This document shows positions 36,306-49,200 of a DNA stretch of 64,000 nt, one piece after another. The DNA is from Paracamarosporium sp. OC-R06-R3 (taxonomy: Eukaryota; Ascomycota; Dothideomycetes; Pleosporales; Didymosphaeriaceae): contig JACVRA010000057.1 of NCBI GenBank assembly GCA_019828545.1, forward strand, positions 225,488-289,487, in the 5' to 3' direction. Position 1 is the stretch's first letter; the number at the start of each line of letters is the position of its first letter. The notes under the pieces were generated by a model, which ran no database searches, was not told where the DNA came from, and was given only the letters and a program-made list of their open reading frames with translations. Made by a program: the position numbers and the translations under genes.

Positions 36306-37351
36306 TTACGACTCGGCATCACCAGTCCAAACGAACCATCCAGCGCAGATGTTAGCCGCCAGGATCCAGACGCCGGCGTAACCTGCGGAACCGACTATTT
36401 CGCTTCCCTCTAGAGCCGCGCCCTTCAATACGGTGTTCGCAAGCAAGAAGACGCTCAGTACGACGGTTCGCTGGATCAGAGTCCTCGTGCGCTTGCTGAA
36501 GAACCAGAAGTTATGCCTGAATGTCTGCGGCAGGGTTGCTGTCGCAGGCTCAAAACCTCCGACGGGGGTTGCTGCACCGGTATCGGGCTGTGCGCCAATC
36601 GCCGGGTCCAGTAAGAAAGCCTTCGTAGCATAGCCCGCGATCAGGAGCTTGGGGATGAAGGTTACAGCCTGTACATTGTGGGCAAGCTCGACGCTTGGGA
36701 GGTCGAAGTAGGTGATGAGGAAGAGCGTCAGCCAGTTGGTTTGCAATGAAGTGTATAGCACGGTGGCGTATACCCCCACAGCGAGCGCAGTGTTCGACCA
36801 CGACACCTGGAAGCTGTTGAGCAGGTAGCGGTTGCGGATGGGCACGGCCGGGTTATTCACGTCCGCAATAGGACGAAGGAGGTATGTGGGCAGCGCAACA
36901 GCGATGACTTCGATGGCGACGTGGGCGAATGCGGTAACGAGTGAGATGTTGAAGAAGGTTGTGAGGAGGAACGCAAAGGGTATGTTGATCACAGCCGTGA
37001 GCGCACCAATGTCAAAATCTACTCGAGTCAACAAACTGCTCCCAAATTCAAGCAGGCAGCGCGCGTCTTACAATCGTATCTCAACTCCCACGCGACAGAA
37101 ATTAACGCGATCTTGGTCACAAGACGCACAATAGGCTCTGCCAGTTCTCCAAAACCCTCTTCCTCGGTTCCAGGGCGCGGAACCTTGCTTATAGCCCCGA
37201 GCTCATGATCCTGAACATTTTCGTAACCGGCCCAAAGCGCGCTTTGCAAGCAGACGTTAAGGACGATGAGCATAGGCAAGCGCACAAAAACGGGCAGCCT
37301 AGCGCGTCGAGAAGTGCGCGGGACGACAGTGGGGGGCGGGCGATCAGCCAT
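36306..37351 (-). CDS. Fungal multi-pass integral membrane protein, uncharacterised
   Basis: Exons complement(37351..37072, 37018..36306), 330 residues, with a 53-bp phase-1 intron (GTAAGA...GTAG). Six or seven hydrophobic helices: LPMLIVLNVCLQSALWAGYE; IVRLVTKIALISVAWE; ALTAVINIPFAFLLTTFFNI; VAIEVIAVALPTYLLRPI; ALAVGVYATVLYTSL; the VVLSVFLLANTVLKGAALEG segment; AGYAGVWILAANICAGWFVW. An R/P-rich N-terminus (PRTSRRARLPVFVRLP) precedes TM1. Ascomycetes share a family of this layout (LRLP...VLN, W...Y..., LLTTFF, LLRP, NRYLLNSFQV) with no assigned function. No transporter signature is seen. Confidence 0.65.
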
Positions 37352-38650
37352 CTCGGATGGATGCAGTTCTAAACCGGAAGGGAAAAGAGAATAGAGCGAC
37401 GTCGATGCGCAAGCTGAAGGGAGTGCGCCGCGAGGGCTGGGGCGTGGTGGGTGAGAAACGTGCGCGGTTGTTGTTTGGTTGCTCGAACGTCATCAACACG
37501 TGCGCACGGTCCACGCAAAGTTTCCCAGCCATTTCGTCTTGTTGCTCGATGCTCCCCACCATCCGCCTCCTTGCCTGCGATTGTTCTCACTCATGGTCCT
37601 TCGTTAACCTGTGCGATTTAGCTCATGAGGTAACGGATAGTTTGTTGTTCTGGCCTTCAGTGGCGATTCGGTGCAAGCATAGAGATGGCCATCTAGAGCA
37701 GACATGGCTTCCTTTACAAGTATCCACATCTTGCGGGCTTGTCTACAGACCTGGTCGAGACTCCTCGCTCTTCTCCGTTCGGAAACAGGCCAGTCGCTGT
37801 GGGTGGCACCTCACTCTCCGACACAAGACCGAACGCGAGCATCTATCGTGACTTGGTCGTTGCAAGCGCATCTGGGGTATCATATCATGCTCCTACAGCA
37901 AAGGATTATGGGTATACTGCGGCGATTCCCACGCCATACGGGAGTAAATTGCCATCGAAAATCATCTGGCAGAAATCAACCGTCACGAAGCATCACGAGA
38001 TCGCTGCAAAGTCAGGCACCTAGCTCCCAAGCCGGCGCTTAACAACAAGCGGTTTCATCCGATCGTTCAAGCTCACCGCTCCAAGACCCGAGATTGCTCC
38101 GCCAATTTTAAGCCTCAATGATGCGGCTTAAAACTAGTGTTGCCCCACTGCAGGCGTTGAGAACTGATCTACGGCATTCTTCACCCTCACGTGTATATAT
38201 CTCTCCTGATGTCGGCCAATCAGGAGCGCGGGCACCGTAGCCGACATTAAGTGCCATCCCCACCAGAATCCCCACGTTCGCCCGCACGTAGCATCCCCAG
38301 CGCAGCCACGTTCCGAAAACCTTTTCCGGCGTCCGGCGAGCCAGATTAATTTGCAGATGGTTGCAACACCTTTTCTTCCCCGCACTAGCGCACTGCGGCG
38401 GATTGCTCGAAGCGGTAAGATTCGCGCTGGTGGCTGCCATGATTCAAGGAAGCACCTCCAGCGACGTGACCTTTAGTAAGTGGAGGGCGGCGTCCTGGGG
38501 GTGTGGAGACTCCATGGGCAGATTCTGCTTCGGCCACCCCTACCCCGTGACGAGGCAACTTGACATAAAAGCCTTTCGCTGCACTCCCGCTGGATTCCAT
38601 CCCACTCCAGAGGTATTTTCTTTCCATCTGATTGTTGGTGGGCGCACGTC
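37352..38650. other. Intergenic between divergent membrane protein and MFS genes
   Basis: 1.3 kb with both promoters. No gene supported. Confidence 0.45.
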
Positions 38651-40209
38651 ATGGCCGACATGGACACGAAGGACTTGGGCGCGAAGGAGCTGGAGCAGGT
38701 TGGCCAGGCCATCCATGCAAGCCAGATGGATCCCGAACGGAGGAAAGAGGTTGAGAAGAAATTGAAGCGGAAGCTCGATGCGCGATGCTCCATTTTCGTC
38801 CTCATGTATATCATGAATTACCTGGATCGTAACAACATCGGTGCTGCACGTCTCAAAGGCCTCCAAGAAGATTTGGCTATCGACAACACCGAGTATGCGA
38901 CCTGTCTCAGTATCCGTGAGTATCTTCCTTCCACTACCCAAGAGACAAAGTCGAAAGCTGACTGTTGTTAGTGTACGTCGGTTACATTCTCATGCAAATT
39001 CCTTCCAACATGGTGATCAATCGCATCTCCCGCCCGTCGTGGTACATCGGCGCTGTCATGCTCGTCTGGGGCATGATCTCTACGCTCTCCGGCAACACCA
39101 CATCCTTTGGAGGCATGGTGGCAGTTCGATTCTGCATCGGTTTCGTCGAGGCTGCTTTCCTCCCCGGTGCACTGCTCATTCTATCCAAGTGGTACACTCG
39201 CCGCGAGCTTACCAAGCGAAACGCCATCCTCTTCTGCGGTAACCTGATCTCAAACGCCTTCAGTTCCCTCGTCGGCGCCGGTGTGCTGTCCAACATGGAG
39301 GGTACGTTGGGACACAGGGCATGGAGGTGGTTGTACTGGATCGAGGGTGCGGCGACGATGTTCATTGCGCTTTGCGCCATCTTTGTCCTGCCTGATCTGC
39401 CGCATAACACAAGGGGCTTCACTGAAGAAGAGCGCGCCGTTGCCGTACTGCGTATGACCGAGGATGTGGGCGAGGCAGACGTGGACTCCGAGACCATGGG
39501 TGCTTTCACAGGTCTCCTCATGGCAGTCAAAGACACCAAGATCTACGTCATGATGCTGACTTTCACGGCCTACGTCGTCGGCCTCTCTTTCAACGCCTTC
39601 TTCCCTACGCTCACCGGCACACTGGGCTTCCCCTACATTCCTACGCTACTGATGAGCGCACCGCCGTGGGTCTTCTCCTGCATGGTCAGCTTGATCAACG
39701 CGTGGCATGCGGATAGGACCGAGGAGCGCTTCTGGCATATCGTCGGCCCTATCATTGGCGGTCTGGTTGGCTTCATCATCAGCATGTCGACTGAGAACGT
39801 CGCTGCACGCTATGTGGCCCTCTTCCTGCAGGCCTCCGCCTACGCGGGATTCATCGTCTTCTACTCATGGATTTCCTCCTCCTTCCCGCGTCCCCCAGCA
39901 AAGCGTGCTGTCGCTATTGCCATGATCAACGCGTTCTCGCAGCTGGGTAACATTGCTGGGTCCTACGTGTGGAACATGAAGGAGAACGGTTACAGGAAGA
40001 GCTATGGCATCGTCACGGCCATGTTCGGTGTTACCATTTTGGGATGCTACATCTTCAAGGTCATCCTTCAGCGATTGAACAAGCAGATCGAGGAGGGCGA
40101 GGCTGCCTGGGTGTCGAGTGGCGATGTTGCGGAACAGACCGCGAAGACGGAGGGAGTCACTGTGGAAGAGGGTACGCAGTTGATCCGAGGATTCAGGTAC
40201 CTCGTGTAG
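38651..40209 (+). CDS. Major facilitator transporter, Dal5/anion:cation symporter (ACS) type
   Basis: Exons 38651..38915 and 38972..40209, 500 residues; 56-bp phase-1 intron (GTGAGT...TTAG). A cytosolic acidic/basic N-terminus precedes TM1 (SIFVLMYIMNYLDRNNIGAA), the hallmark of the fungal Dal5/Tna1-like ACS family: Y-L-D-R-x-N-I-G-A-A. TM2 begins LYVGYILMQIPSNMVINRIS, TM4 region RFCIGFVEAAFLPGALLILS, then SKWYTRRELTKRNAILFCGN. The linker HNTRGFTEEERAVAVLRM lies between TM6 and TM7, and LGNIAGSYVWNMKENGYRKS in TM11. Family substrates are organic anions (allantoate, nicotinate, vitamins) and some sugar acids. The following gene, L-rhamnose mutarotase on the same strand, hints at rhamnose-related uptake; that is inference. 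Confidence 0.88.
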
Positions 40210-40539
40210 GAGGTCACACATCTATAGCTTTGTTGCTGTGCTGGTCTTTCCACCCCCTCGCACTCCAGGCGGTGGCATTCAATTGAATAAAATAATTTCA
40301 CGATTTCATGATTCGTTAAGGATTCGAACAATTTTGTATTCGCGTGACTTCCCTGCAACTATTCAAGGCAAGCGCAAGCGGGGCCCCGCTCGGCGCATCA
40401 ACGCACCGAGGCCCTTAGATACGCGTAGTGCCACACCATCGCTTCGACTAACCTAACCACCTCTTCCGCGTGTCTGTGTCTCTTCCTGCAAACCTATCAT
40501 ATACCCCTCTTGCACGCCAAATCATCTCCGCCGCCCATC
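40210..40539. other. Short spacer between MFS and mutarotase genes
   Basis: 330 bp; contains the MFS 3' end and the mutarotase promoter. Nothing else seen. Confidence 0.4.
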
Positions 40540-41024
40540 ATGTCATCAAAAGGCCTCTGGACACCCAAACCCCGAGAACCCCCCGTCTCCAGCAAAACAA
40601 ACCAAGGACCCCGCCGCATCGGCCAATGGCTCTACCTCAAGCCCGAGAAAATCGAAGAATACAAAAAATGCCACGCAGCAGTCTGGCCCGAAGTCCTCGA
40701 GCAAATCAAAGACTCGAATGTTAGAGACTGTATGTAACTACTTGCCCCGCCTTCACCTCTCGTTACAATTGATCGTGGCGTACTCACACCACGCAAGACT
40801 CCATCTTCCTCTCGCTGGAGCCGCGCCCAACATTATTCGCGAGCTTCAAGTATGTAGGGAACAAATTCGACGAGGATATGGCGCGGATGGCGGCGAATCC
40901 GAAGGTGCAGGAGTGGTGGCGGATGACGGATGGGATGCAGGATTCGCCGATTGAGGGTGCAGTAGGGAGTGCGAGTGGGCCAGGGTGGTGGGGGCAGACG
41001 GAAGAGGTGTTCTATGTGGAGTAG
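40540..41024 (+). CDS. L-rhamnose mutarotase
   Basis: Exons 40540..40729 and 40798..41024, 138 residues; 68-bp phase-1 intron (GTATGT...CAAG). The enzyme interconverts the alpha and beta anomers of L-rhamnose. Visible family blocks: RRIGQWLYLKPEKIEEYKKC followed by HAAVWPEVLEQIKDSNVRDY; FLSLEPRPTLFASFKYVGNK; FDEDMARMAANPKVQEWWRM; and WWGQTEEVFYVE at the end. The catalytic His of HAAVWPEV and the Trp pair (EWWRMTD) are present. The N-terminal 30 residues (Lys/Pro-rich) are an extension over the bacterial protein. Length is as expected (about 105 core). Same strand as and next to the MFS transporter. Confidence 0.88.
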
Positions 41025-43739
41025 ATAGATAGGATTAGGAAATATGAATTTTGAGAATAGTTGTTTGTACCTTGTGTTTGGGAGGTTAGGTTGTGGTGGT
41101 TCCGAGATCGGAAAGTGTAGGCTAGAATTACTGGTTGGACTTGTTCCGCTACTGGGGATGGTGGATGATCCTTGTGGAAGTCCACCGTTCATTGTTCAAC
41201 TGTTTTTACTTTCTCTAAACACAAAAGTCTTGAGTTGAGTAGGCTTGTTTCTTGGGGCTACGCACATGAATAGTTCAATGTCAGTACGCAAAAGGACTTC
41301 GTGTTAGCTGGCGATCCGGATTCGATCGGGTTGAAACGCCACACGAGACTGGTCGATGAAGGTACGGTATATCATTGTTTAATGCCGCAAGAATTTGTAT
41401 AGAGGTTCGGACGATGGCAAGTACTTCATGCACCCCAATTGCTTGCTACCTGAGTCATCTCGACGATTGTGCATGACGTATTAATTGTTGTTCTCGATCT
41501 CCACTTCCGAATCACCATGGGCTTGATGTGGGAACCGAGAAAGGCAAGTTTCCGGAATAGTCAGGTGTCTTGCAGCCTGATCCCTATAGAGCTTGGTTCT
41601 CCGTCGAAACATTAACACGGATAGCATCGATGGAGAACTGAGGGAGAGCGACAGCAAAGCCGATGAGCTAGAGAAAGGTACCGAGGAGTTTGAGGAGCAG
41701 CATTTCGAGCGGTTGGCGAAACAGTTAGCGCTCGGGGACCGTTTGCGGATGGTATGAGAAGTGGCGTCTAGCGAAGGTGGACTTTATCAGGCTTTTCACG
41801 TCGACTTTCCATCGTTTGACCAGTTGAACGCGTGCATATAGGTTGATTGACCCCAGTCTTAGTAGTCGCATGAACATTCAACTACTTCTCTGTTGTAGTG
41901 TCGTGAAATACTCTTCTCAATACGTTCGATATCTCTCACCTCCAATATCTCTCCCAGAGAAGACTGAGACCTTGACCTGCAGATACGCACTTAGGCCCCA
42001 AAAACGCACATGACATATCCATGTTCTTTGATAATCACCCGACCTGCATATTATCACTTATTATCATATGCCTCAATTCGTCAACCTTGTCCTCAACCAC
42101 AACTTATCTCTGTCCAGTATCGACCCATCAAGCTAATGCACCACCCTCTCACTATCACATGGACTCTCACCGCCTCCAGAACCTTCTCTCACCTTCACGC
42201 AAGGCCCCACTCCCCCATTCACCCAGGCACCAGCCTGCAGGCACCCACTCACGTGACCCGTCCACTAGCGCCCCAAGGCCCTCTATATAAACCCGCCTGC
42301 CCGCCCGCCTTCTGCTCTTCTTTTCTTCTTCTTCATACTTACCTTGTCGGGCTGTCTGAGGCTCAAGATTCTCGGACAGCAGCATCGATCAGCGCACAGC
42401 ACTTAGCGGACTGGTCCATGACTTGATCAGGCTTCGAGTCTGGTCTCTGGCGTAATTTTTGCTGTATGCATTGTTTGACTTTTCGTTGATGCTACTAGCG
42501 ATGCTGGTGTATCGAAGAAGAGCGTGGATGAGTTTTTGTTTGTGGTGGGTGAAGATGGTGGGGCGGGTTGCTCATGGTGTCTGTCTGCCAGTCTGCCTGC
42601 CTGCCTGCCTGTTTGTTGGGCACATATGTGGACGTCTTGCTAGTGTAGTAGTGAGGAGATGCTTTAATATTTATGTAGCTTTTGCATAGAACGTCAATGG
42701 TGTTGTTTGATCCCCCGTTGCGCAAGTTACTCGTGCCACGCCACGCACGACACTGCTCACAGCGCAGCCCACCATGACAATACCAGACACCGCCCCTCTT
42801 CTCTCCTATCCTGCGTACTCACTCCCCATGGCTTTCGCAATGAGGAGCCCCGCGACCACACCCTAGCCGCCCGCGCCAGTCATCCAAGCAAGACATCGGC
42901 TCATTACTCGTCACGCACCCACACGCCGTCGCGTCCGCCTCTCACAGGAAAACACCTCTACGAACATTCTCAGAGTCCCATTCATTCAAAGATAGCTTAT
43001 TCTCTCCGTGAATTACTGCGGTTTTCCTCATGCACACATCTATGCAACAACACCAACATATATGTTCCACGAGCACACTCCTTGAACGCCATTCGTTCCA
43101 CGCTGAACCCAGGACCACCCAGCTCTTGCTAAGATGACTCCGAGGAAATAAAAACACCAATGCACCAGCTGCAAGCAATGGGAAGGAAAGTAAATGTTGG
43201 TAAGGGTATCTCGTATTGTATTCGGTATCTATACCAGACAAGGACTTTTTGATTGAATGTAGGAAAATGTCCCAAGTACGACGTGTAAAGATACGAATAC
43301 ATTATGCCACGAGGACCTGGCGATACAGTAAAAGAAAAAGAAAAAGAAGAAGCAAAGGAAGAAGGAAGAAGGAAAGTCGAAGGCAAGGAAAGTGTAGGTA
43401 CACGGTAAGTCGATGAAAGAAAGAGAAAGGAAAAGGTTGGAAGTAAGGAGATAAGAAGGAAAATAGGCATACAGCGATAAGTAACATAGGAAGGGTATCT
43501 CGAATCCCTCGAAGCCGGCGGGCGTTGTCCGCGGAAACCAACCATCCAACCAGCCAACCAGTAGATAAACCCACACCTACACCCACACCCACACCCACCG
43601 GTATCGTACAATGTGTTCATACAGCCGCAATGCGTTCCGTTCCGTTCTCATGATGCGACTACCAGCAAACCGACGCCATCATGACCAACCCATCCCTCAT
43701 CGTAGAATAGACGCATCCTCATGAGCGAGACGCACATCC
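41025..43739. other. Gene-free stretch with low-complexity DNA
   Basis: 2.7 kb. From about 42140 it is C/T-rich. A CTATATAAA sequence (42284-42292) followed by a pyrimidine tract looks like a core promoter but no convincing product follows. Simple repeats: (CTGC)n at 42594-42612, a purine tract at 43327-43392, (CACACC)n near 43570-43600. No gene or RNA recognised. Confidence 0.45.
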
Positions 43740-45609
43740 TCAGTCCTTATCGTCGCCGCCATCATCATCCTCTTCAGGAGGCTTAACGGACTCCATTTCC
43801 ACCACGCCCACCTCGTTACCCTTCGTGTCCTTCGTCGTGATCTTGTACTTTCCTCCCTCCCACAGGTCCTTGAACGTGAGCTCCTTCGTCCTGCCCAAGC
43901 TCTCGATGTCGCCGATGCGATCGAGGGTCGCCTCCAGGAACTTCTCGAACCCGGGCTCGGCGCACACTTGGTTGAAGGCGCGCTGCATGGGCACGCTGTC
44001 TGCACGGACCTTGGCGTGGCGGTCGATGGCGAAGATGGATAGTTCGTGGTGCTGGCGGATGAAGTCGGCGCGCGTCATGACGTAGCGCGCTTGGTGGAGG
44101 GGAATCTCCGGCAGGATGTGGCCTATCGTCTCGTCGTATGTTTTGTCCATCTCTTCGTACTGCTTGTACAGCGCGAATGCGAGTACCATGGCTGTTGACT
44201 ACGGGGCGTCAGCACGTGATTGGTTAGTCAGAATTGTGGTATTACTTACCGCGTACTTCTGCTGATCCATGACATCGTCGTCCATCTCCATGCCAAGGAT
44301 GCCGCAGTTGTTCAAGAACCATGTCTTTTCCATCTCGCAGATTTCATCGCACTTTTGAATCATGTTTTGAGCTTTTGCCACGCGGTTCAGAAAAGTCAGA
44401 CGACCTCCGATCTTGTTGTAGACTTCGGTGAGGACGGAATCGGGTGTCGCCTCTTTCCAGTATTTCATGCGGTAGTTCCTCAACGCTCGCATGGCTCGGT
44501 CCTTGGGGAGGTCGGACACCTGCGTCACTTCCATGCGGGTGGCGTGATGCTTCAGCCTCTCGTATACCCAATACTTGTCGGAGTTTATAATGACCGTCGC
44601 AAGGTTCGAGGCGGCCCATTGTTCGGCTCGTTGCTGGATAAGCTCTATCAGATCCCGGCCGTCTTCGTCGTCCCTAATCAGATGGGCTTGGTTGATGATC
44701 AGAACAAGAGGGCGGCCAATGGTGGCACGGCGTCGCAAGGCAACCTTTTCCAGTTTGTTAAACGCTCGCTCAATGTCCAGCAATGCGGAAGCGTCTCGCG
44801 GCCCACGGATCGAAAAAAGGGCTCCGATGTTGTCTTCATGGAACTCAAAATCTAAACATCGGCCCAAACGAATGCGGAAAATCTCAGGATCAGCGTGGGC
44901 TTCCAGCATGGCGACGCCTTCGCCGTCTATCTTAGACATGGCTTCGATCAGCATGGAGCTCTTCCCTGTGCCCTTTTCGCCAATGAGCAGGTGGTAACGA
45001 CCCTTCTCTTCGCCGCATATGATCCTGTCGATGCGCTCTTGCTCCTCGCGGGGTATCCAGCGGTCGTAGTCGACCTCATCATCGGTCGCGACGAGGTTCC
45101 CTTGCGGTGCATTGGGCACTTCTTTGCCAGCGGCGGCCAGCTCGAGGACGGGGTCGCCCGGAGTGAAGGCGTTTTCCATCTTTTGCAGGACGTGGTACTT
45201 GTAGTAGCGCGTGTAGCTGTAGCCGACTATACCGAGGACGACGATGGATGCGCCGGTCGTGGCGGCTGCTTCGAACATCTTGAACGCGGTGCCCTTGTAC
45301 TTCTTCCACTTCCCGCCCGCCTCGTCGTCCTCGTTGGCGTGTTCCGTGGCATCGTCGACGGGGTTGGGCGCATCGTTGCCGGGCGTGGGTGGGCCTGCGC
45401 GCAAACGTCAACATACAGTACAAACCACACAGCGTGCTTGGTCTACCTGTCTGGCCGGTCAGAGGTCTGGCGAATGAGGGCTGCTGGAGCGGCGAGGCTA
45501 CGCGGCCAGCCGGCTGTAGCCGTCCAAAGGAGGGATGCGGGTGCTGGCGTTGAAACAGAACATGGGCGCGTGCAATGGCAGTGGTGAGGGCGTAGCGGCG
45601 CATTAACAT
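43740..45609 (-). CDS. Mitochondrial P-loop (AAA+-like) ATPase
   Basis: Exons complement(45609..45447, 45394..44250, 44198..43740), 588 residues; introns GTAGAC...GCAG and GTAAGT...CTAAC...GTAG preserve frame. The N-terminus (MLMRRYALTTAIARAHVLFQ) is Arg-rich, without acids and amphipathic, a mitochondrial targeting sequence. A single TM helix (about 99-116, GASIVVLGIVGYSYTRYY) follows. Walker A is LIGEKGTGKSSML (about 191-203). A Walker-B-like strand reads PLVLIINQAHLI, where the usual DE is replaced by QAH; sensor region ATVIINSDKYWVYE. The C-terminal third is helical and acidic at the end (EEDDDGGDDKD). This architecture occurs in an uncharacterised fungal family of membrane-anchored mitochondrial ATPases. 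Without a Walker B acid, hydrolysis may be weak. Divergent from CLU. Confidence 0.75.
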
Positions 45610-46217
45610 GTTGACGCGCAGCAGTGTCGCGCGACCACACACGAGTCGCAGGGAGGCTTGCGCGCGCAGGCGAGGCGACAGCAATCAAATTGCAAACGAA
45701 GGGCAGCGCAATTGCGGGCGTGTAGGTGAATCGGCGGACTGGCCATGACGCCAAATTTCAGGGCGCCGCCGGGGGGATTGGCCAGTGCAGCGTCGGGATC
45801 GAACGGGCAGCGCGCCGCGTCGAGTGCGCAGCAGTGCGGCGTGCAGCAGCGACACGGTGCCCGAGGGCTGCAATATATATATACGACGAGCCAGCAGCAG
45901 CACGTCAGAGGGCAATGCCGTCGGATCCGCTGGCCAGGCGCATTTGGGGGCCCTCGCCCGTCGCCGTGGCTCTACAGGGCTCTCGGCTGAGTCGGAGAAG
46001 CCCCGGGTTAGCGGGATGCGGATGCGGGCCCGTGAGCTCGTCGAAAAAGTTTTGGACCATCGAGCTCCAACTGTCTCCCTTCTCGCATTCCCCTTGCCGC
46101 GTCCATTGTGTACATTAATACTCCTTTTCTGTATATTATCTTTACAGTATTGCACCAAAACGCCGTTCCTTCCGTCTGGAGTTGTAATAGGATACCGCAC
46201 TTTCCCTCTTCGCCATC
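45610..46217. promoter_or_regulatory. Shared upstream region of the mitochondrial ATPase and CLU
   Basis: 608 bp separating two mitochondria-linked, divergent genes. A (TA)n block at 45873-45882 (aatatatatata) and a long C/T-rich tract before the CLU start are visible. The shared promoter may co-regulate both; inference. Confidence 0.4.
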
Positions 46218-49200
46218 ATGTCTACGAGCAATGACGCTTCCAACCCAGGTGAGCTCCCGCCCCCAGCACCCATCCATACACGCCCGCCCTGAGTCGCCAT
46301 GCATCTGTGGCAGCCTTTGGCTTACGACCGTGCCGCAGCAGAAGCCAGCGAGTCCCCCGCCGTCCAGCAGCCCACCGACGGAGAGGGCGCCGTAGAGCAG
46401 AAAGGAGATGAAGCCGTCAATGGCCATGCCGACAGTACGTGGAAGGACCCAAGACCATGGTGGAGGAGCTGGACTGATGGCAATGCAGACATCTTCCAGA
46501 TCACCGTCAAGTTACCACATGCGCCGTTTGAGCACGCCATCACCGTATGTTGTCGAGCCACAATTGCACGGGGAACAGCACTAATCAAGAGCAGATCTCG
46601 ACTCAGGAGCAGGTGCAGGATCTCCGCCAGGCCATCATCGAAACCCCTCAGCTCTTCCAGTACTCCTGCTTCCATCTGGAGCTGGACGGCCAGCGCATCA
46701 ACGACTATGTAGAGCTGTCCGAGGTACCGGGCCTCAAGCCCGACGCCGTCCTGACCCTCGTCGAGGACCCATATACCGAGAAGGAGGCACGAATGCACGT
46801 CATCCGCGTGCGGGAGCTGATTGGTGCCGCGGGCGACCGCACTGATGCTCTGCACGGCATCATGGCTGGCCTGTCACTACACGACACCGTTACATTGGAC
46901 GAGTCAGGCAAGGCAAAGGAGGACAAGGCCGACCAGACGCCTCTGAGCGATTACGACTTCAAGGCTGGTGGCTCGGTCAAGACGCTGCAAGCACCCATCC
47001 AGGAACCTGCCCCCAAGGCCATCAAGTCCATCTCCGTCTCGCCGTGGAACCCGCCGCCGTACCACCTCCGGTCCAAGGGCCACCTTCTCTATCTGCTTCT
47101 CACCACCAACGAGAACGAGCAGCATCACATCACAGCGACCGTTGCCGGCTTCTACGTCAACAAGTCGTCCAACGCCAAGTTCGACCCGGCCCCGCGGCAA
47201 GCACCCAAGGCACACTCAGCTCACTCGCTCCTGACTCTTCTGGAACAGCTGTCTCCTTCGTTTGCCTCGACGTTCCAATCATACCTTGAGCACACCCAGA
47301 AGCGAGATCCGCTCACTTTCTTCCAGCTCTCTAACGCAATCCCTGCTAACCCATGGTTGGTCCCTGCACCGAACTCTACGAACACCACACATCAGCCCGA
47401 TCTCGCGCGGACTCAGGAGAGCTATCTGATCTCGGGTGTGGAGAACACAGAGACGCTTCGCGACTGGAATGAGGAGTTCCAGTCCACCCGAGAGATGCCC
47501 AAAGAGGCAGTCCAGGACCGTGTCTTCCGCGAGCGACTCACTTCAAAGCTGTTTGCAGACTACAACGATGCCGCCACCCGCGGAGCTATGCTCGTAGCTC
47601 GTGGGGAGATTGCTCCTTTGAACCCTACCGAGGCCAAGGACGCCCAGATCTTCGTATACAACAACATCTTCTATTCCTTCGGCGCTGATGGTGTCGGCAC
47701 GTTTGGCACTGAAGGTGGTGATGAGGCGGCGCGTGTCGCTGTTGGCAAAGACGTCTTCGGTGTCCGTGCCGTTAACAATCTCGACATTCCCAATCTGTTC
47801 ACGTCTGGTACCGTCGTTATCGATTACCTCGGCAAGCGTATCGTGGGCCAGAGCATTGTCCCGGGCATCTTCAAGCAGCGTGACCCGGGAGAGCACCAGA
47901 TTGACTACGGCGCGGTAGAGGGCAAGGAGATTGTGGCCGACGACAAGTCCTTCATTCCACTATTCGAGCAGCTTTCCAAGGCACTGCGTGTCAAGAGACA
48001 CCCAGTGTGGGACAAGGACAACGTGCGCCATGAGCTCGAGGGCAGCGTCGAGACCAAGGGTCTTATTGGTACCGACGGAAGGCGATATGCTCTCGATCTC
48101 TACCGCCTCACCCCCATCGACGTCAGCTGGATCGAGGAGCACTGGAGCGAACCATCTGAGGATGGTAAGAAGGAGGAAGGCAAGGACTACCCCCACCGCA
48201 TGGCAACCTTACGCCCCGAGCTTGTGGAGTCGTTTGGCAGGCTGAAGTTGCGCGAGTACGTTAAGAAGGAACTCGAGAAGAAGGGTGAGGCTGCCAAGGA
48301 GCAAAAGGAGGCAACCAGCAAGAAAGCTGAGGGCGAATCCGACGAGGTTTCCAAGGAGGAGGCCGAAGCTGCGGAGCAAGAACGCGTGGACATTTCTGGC
48401 TTCCATTATGCCCTCAACCCGGATGTTTTCTGTGGCCAGCATCCTCAGACTGACGAGGACAAGGCAGAGTGGGCTAAGGACGAGGCCGAGGTTCGCGCTG
48501 CCTGCAACCACCTGCTCTTTGAGGTTCTTCCTCGGTTGATCCAGGAGCTCAAGGATGGCGACGTTGGATTCCCAATGGATGGACAGTCACTAAGCACCCT
48601 TTTGCACAAGCGTGGTATCAACATCCGATACCTCGGCGAGCTCGCAGAACTCTCGGACAAGGAGGACCCGCGCCTGCAGGCTCTCAGGCGACTCGTCATC
48701 CAGGAGATGATTGCCCGTGGGTTCAAGCACTTTGCGAACTCGAAGCTGCGCAACTTGTCCGCTCCTTTTGCCGCTCCATGTGCCGCACACTTGCTCAACT
48801 GTCTCCTGGGTAGCGAGTTGAACCCCAAGCCTGTGGCTGAGAGCGACGCCGACTTGAAGTCCCTTTACCCTGAGAATGACTTCAGCTTTGAGAAGTTGAC
48901 GCCTGAAGATGTCAAGAAGGAGATCATTGCGCAGGTCGCCTTGAGATACCGCTTCGAACTTGATGATCTTTGGATTGAGCCGAGCAAGAAGCTGCAGATG
49001 CTCCGTGAGGTCGCCCTCAAGCTTGGTCTGCAGCTGGAGAACAAGGAGTACGCATTCACGAAGCAGGCCGCAGCGAACGGGACCGCGGATGCTGCCCCTG
49101 CCACCAATGGCAACTCCAACACTGCCTCCACCTCCAGCAAGAAGAAGAAGGGCAAGACCGCGTCGCCTCCCCGCGCTGCCAGCCCGGCACCGCAGATTGT

